A model generated the notes under the pieces. The model worked only from the letters and a program-made list of their open reading frames with translations. It ran no database searches and was not told the origin of the DNA. Source: a virus. From it: a stretch of DNA of 42,355 nucleotides. The stretch covers positions 1-42,355 of IMG/VR virus record IMGVR_UViG_3300048833_000282; one strand, 5' to 3'. The position numbers and the translations under genes were made by a program. Positions 40,367-42,355 of the stretch are shown piece after piece. The first letter of the stretch is position 1; each line of letters opens with the position of its first letter.

Positions 40367-41176
40367 ATGGAGTCGATCAAAGTTGCAGCCGGTTTGGAGG
40401 CTGTTGAACCTACCCGGCCGGTGGCCCCCTATGTCGGCGGCAAACGCAATCTGGCGCGCCGCCTGGACGAGATGATCGCGGGCGTGCCGCACAGGATCTA
40501 CGCAGAAGTTTTCTGCGGCATGTGCGGCGTGTTCCTTCGCCGTAAATGGCGGCCGAAGGTGGAGGTCATCAACGACATCTCAACTGATATCGCCACGCTG
40601 TTCCGCTTGCTGCAGCGGCATCCGCAATCTTTCCTGGACGAGCTCAAATGGCGCCTGTCGTCGCGCGCCGAGTTCAACCGGCTTGTCAGGATCGATCCAT
40701 CCACTCTGACGGATTTCGAGCGCGGCGCTCGCTTCCTCTATCTGCAGCGGCTTGCGTTCAGCGGCAAAGTGGTCGGCCGGACCTTTGGCGTCACTCGCTC
40801 GACCAGTGCCCGCTTCGACACCACGAAGCTGCTGACGATGCTGGAGGACGTCCACGAGCGCCTTTCGGGCGTCACCATCGAGCAGCTGCACTACCCTGAC
40901 TTCATCCGGCGCTACGACACGCCCGACACGCTCTTCTATCTCGATCCGCCCTATTTCGGCTCCGAAGATTACTATGGGCCGACCTTCTCGGCGGCCGATT
41001 ATGAGGCCCTGAGGGCGCTCTTAGAGGCGTCTAAAGGCAGCTTCATCATGTCCATCAACGACACGCCGGAAATCCGCGAGATCTTCGCCGCTTTCGAGAT
41101 CGAGGAGGCGCGGCACCATTTCAGAGTGAGCGGGCGGCCGACCGAGGCGCGCGAGCTGATAGTCTCGCGCATCTAA
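40367..41176 (+). CDS. D12-class DNA adenine methyltransferase
   Basis: 269 aa from ATG 40367. Motif I-like start APYVGGKRNLARRL and FCGMCGVFLRRK (a variant of the FxGxG SAM loop), then VINDISTDIATLFRLLQRHP, and catalytic DPPY at residues 193-196 (LFYLDPPYFGSEDYYG). Adds methyl to adenine N6, as Dam. Located after the late terminator near the right end, the place where Mu carries mom, so it may be the functional replacement for anti-restriction. Confidence 0.92.
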   Translation: MESIKVAAGLEAVEPTRPVAPYVGGKRNLARRLDEMIAGVPHRIYAEVFCGMCGVFLRRKWRPKVEVINDISTDIATLFRLLQRHPQSFLDELKWRLSSRAEFNRLVRIDPSTLTDFERGARFLYLQRLAFSGKVVGRTFGVTRSTSARFDTTKLLTMLEDVHERLSGVTIEQLHYPDFIRRYDTPDTLFYLDPPYFGSEDYYGPTFSAADYEALRALLEASKGSFIMSINDTPEIREIFAAFEIEEARHHFRVSGRPTEARELIVSRI

Positions 41177-41183
41177 CGAGGGC

Positions 41184-41543
41184 TTGCCCGACTCGCGCGG
41201 CGTTCTGCAACTGTTCCGGATGGACAACCGGATCGGCCTCGCGTGGTGTCAGACAGTCGGGGCGATGCTCGACACGCCCGGCTGTTCCGTGCGCGTTACG
41301 TGCGAGAAGTGCGGCCTTGATCGTCCTGTAGACCTTCAGGCGGTTGCCAAGCGCCGGGGCCGCGACTTCAGCCTAATCAATGTCAGATGTCCTTGCCCGT
41401 GCGGCCACTGGGTGAGGTTCATCGGGGCCTGCGGGCGGGGTGCCTGGATGCACGCGTTGCACGACGAGGCGCATGGTTTCTTGTGGGCCGCCGGAATACC
41501 GCTCGAGAAGACCTATGCTGCCCAACGGCAGAGGAGGAAGTGA
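41184..41543 (+). CDS. Zinc-binding protein, unknown
   Basis: 119 aa from TTG 41184 (AACGAGGG upstream); ATG 41220 is an alternative. Cysteines 40 and 43 (CEKCG) and 69, 71 and 73 (CPCPCGHW) suggest a zinc ribbon. Basic region LQAVAKRRGRDFSLINV between them. Shares the right-end cluster with the methylase and SRAP genes. Confidence 0.65.
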   Translation: MPDSRGVLQLFRMDNRIGLAWCQTVGAMLDTPGCSVRVTCEKCGLDRPVDLQAVAKRRGRDFSLINVRCPCPCGHWVRFIGACGRGAWMHALHDEAHGFLWAAGIPLEKTYAAQRQRRK

Positions 41544-41544
41544 A

Positions 41545-42171
41545 ATGTGTAACCTCTACAGCAACCGCAAAGGGCCGGCTGCCATCCTCGATATCGCGCG
41601 GGCCATGCGCAGTTCGGCAGGCAATCTGGAGCCGGGGAGCGTCTATCCAGACTATCCGGCCGCCATCGTGCGAACGGGCGGCGACGGCGCGCGGGAGCTG
41701 GCCACTGCGAGATGGGGAATGCCTTCGCCAGCATTCGCATTGGAGGGAAAGAAGACTGATCGCGGGGTCACCAACGTTCGCAACACAGCCTCTCCCCATT
41801 GGCGCCGATGGCTTGGCGAAGCGCATAGGTGCCTCGTCCCCTTCGACGCATTTTCCGAGCCAGGCAAAGGCGGGCCAGTGTGGTTTGCGCTGGGCGAGGA
41901 CAGGCCGCTCGTGTTCTTCGCCGGGCTTTGGACCAGCTGGACATCAACCCGGAAGCTTGCCGAGGGTGAAGTGACGGCGGATCTGTTTGCATTCCTGACC
42001 ACCGACGCCAACGCGGAGGTGGGGGCCGTCCACCCCAAAGCGATGCCAGTGATCCTGACCACCGAGGCCGAGCGGGAGCTCTGGATGACGGCGCCGTGGG
42101 CGGAGGCGCAGAAGCTTCAGCGACCGTTGCCGGATGGGTCGCTCGTCACGCTTCAATCGGCCGCTTCATAA
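41545..42171 (+). CDS. SRAP domain protein (HMCES/YedK-like)
   Basis: 208 aa, GAGGAGG before ATG. Cys2 (MCNLYSN) is the residue that forms a covalent thiazolidine bond with abasic sites in single-stranded DNA. Other family parts: TNVRNTASP (the conserved Asn), CLVPFDAFSE (the catalytic Glu region, with FYEW altered to FSEP), VFFAGLW, FAFLTTDANAEVGAVHPKAM with the active-site His, then PVILT. It would protect abasic sites in phage single-stranded intermediates. Ends 11 bp before the R2 site. Confidence 0.88.
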   Translation: MCNLYSNRKGPAAILDIARAMRSSAGNLEPGSVYPDYPAAIVRTGGDGARELATARWGMPSPAFALEGKKTDRGVTNVRNTASPHWRRWLGEAHRCLVPFDAFSEPGKGGPVWFALGEDRPLVFFAGLWTSWTSTRKLAEGEVTADLFAFLTTDANAEVGAVHPKAMPVILTTEAERELWMTAPWAEAQKLQRPLPDGSLVTLQSAAS

Positions 42172-42181
42172 AGTCCGAGTG

Positions 42182-42202
42182 CTCTAAAACCTCTTGTCCC
42201 AG
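42182..42202 (-). repeat. Second right end site (R2), inverted match of L2
   Basis: Reverse complement carries CTGGGACA, AGAG and TTTTAGAG, 19 of 21 identical to 302-322. It lies directly inside R1 and just beyond the last gene (stop at 42171). Confidence 0.75.
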
Positions 42203-42203
42203 A

Positions 42204-42228
42204 CTCCAAAAGGTCCTGTCGCGCTTCA
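42204..42228 (-). repeat. Right terminal transposase site (R1)
   Basis: Inverted counterpart of 128-152, 19 of 25 identical, ending in the CA dinucleotide that joins the host duplication. Probable R1 site for transposase A. Confidence 0.85.
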
Positions 42229-42233
42229 ATCTG
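42229..42233. repeat. Right target-site duplication ATCTG
   Basis: Exact copy of 123-127, directly after the terminal CA. Removing 128-42233 rejoins the host as an uninterrupted sequence with one ATCTG. Confidence 0.92.
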
Positions 42234-42355
42234 CCTGCGGCGCCACCAACCTTCTCCCTCCCCCCGTCAGGGGGGTATACGAAGGGGCAGTGCCCATTTC
42301 AGTGAGATAGCCTTTGGCTTTGCCGCGCATTGTCACTCTTCTGGATGGAAGCGGC
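42234..42355. other. Right host flank, no gene recognised
   Basis: 122 bp beyond the duplication. Contains CCCCCC-GTCA-GGGGGG (42260-42275) and no open frame that can be assigned. Confidence 0.6.

Larger units (their letters stand above)
128..42228. mobile_element. Complete Mu-like transposable prophage
   Basis: The element starts TGAA at 128 and ends TTCA at 42228. It is bracketed by a 5-bp direct repeat, ATCTG, as expected for MuA-type transposition, which makes 5-bp target duplications and uses TG/CA termini. The terminal 25 bp are an imperfect inverted repeat (19/25). The gene order is that of transposable phages: repressor, Ner, A, B, Gam, GemA, Mor, lysis, terminase, portal, MuF, protease, capsid, tail. 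No gene looks broken, so it is probably an intact prophage. The tail genes are of siphovirus type, as in B3/D3112-like phages, not the contractile Mu tail. Confidence 0.95.

Noticed and set aside
302-42202. Phage ends placed at the L2/R2 pair
   Set aside because: Strong inverted similarity, but no TG/CA with flanking 5-bp duplication there. The pair at 128 and 42228 satisfies both conditions.
42255-42280. Operator of a CsoR/FrmR-type metal or aldehyde sensor in the host flank
   Set aside because: The inverted CCCCCC/GGGGGG with adjacent TATAC is suggestive, but no start of a fitting gene is visible within the window.
1-42355. CRISPR array, tRNA or rRNA genes
   Set aside because: Read through both strands for regular spaced repeats and cloverleaf or rRNA signatures; none seen. 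The CGGGA array is too short-period for CRISPR.

Overview
The window holds a complete transposable (Mu-type) prophage with short host flanks. Both ends can be placed to the base. The phage runs from 128 to 42228 (42,101 bp), begins TGAA and ends TTCA, and is flanked on both sides by the same 5-bp target duplication ATCTG (123-127 and 42229-42233). The outermost 25 bp of the two ends form an imperfect inverted repeat (19 of 25 identical). A second inverted pair of sites (302-322 and 42182-42202) matches at 19 of 21 positions. High GC, tightly overlapping genes (ATGA, GTGA and TGATG junctions) and gene content like that of alphaproteobacterial Mu-like phages suggest an alphaproteobacterial host, possibly a sphingomonad. 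The host assignment is inference, because the flanks (1-127 and 42229-42355) carry no gene I can recognise.

Layout, left to right. (1) 128-574: non-coding left end with transposase-site candidates, a 10-bp phased CGGGA repeat and a leftward terminator. (2) 575-10297: leftward repressor, then a rightward early operon of Ner, a ParB-like protein, transposase A, target-DNA ATPase B, several DnaA-domain-IV-like proteins, tiny membrane and zinc proteins, Gam, GemA (gp16) and, last, a Mor-family activator. (3) 10303-15731: a putative activator-dependent promoter, holin, a 1178-aa beta-helix tailspike, nested Rz/Rz1 spanins and a GH108 endolysin. (4) 15728-25812: zinc-finger protein, gp25/26/27-like proteins, MT-A70 methylase, large terminase, portal, an accessory island (21817-24476) with an Acb2-like candidate anti-CBASS protein and a cytosine-methylase-like protein, then a MuF head protein with a C-terminal nuclease-toxin-like domain. 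(5) 25820-26000: terminator hairpin and a second copy of the activator dyad. (6) 26010-40226: protease/scaffold, capsid, head completion and a siphovirus-type tail (tube, frameshifting chaperone pair, tape measure, tip proteins). (7) 40227-42228: terminator and palindromes, D12-class adenine methylase, zinc protein, SRAP-domain protein, right end.

How the parts work together: A and B integrate and replicate the genome by transposition. The repressor and Ner control the early promoter region near 1033-1083. The Mor-family protein at the end of the early operon probably switches on two late units through two near-identical dyads (10303-10324 and 25956-25977), each exactly 54 bp upstream of the next start codon. 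The head genes are Mu-like but the tail is of the non-contractile B3/D3112 kind. Instead of Mu's mom gene the phage carries three different DNA-methylase-like genes.

Items most worth a second look: the paired late-promoter dyads, the Acb2-like protein and its surrounding island, the MuF-toxin fusion, the early DnaA-like proteins, the SRAP protein beside the right end, and the phased repeats at the left end.
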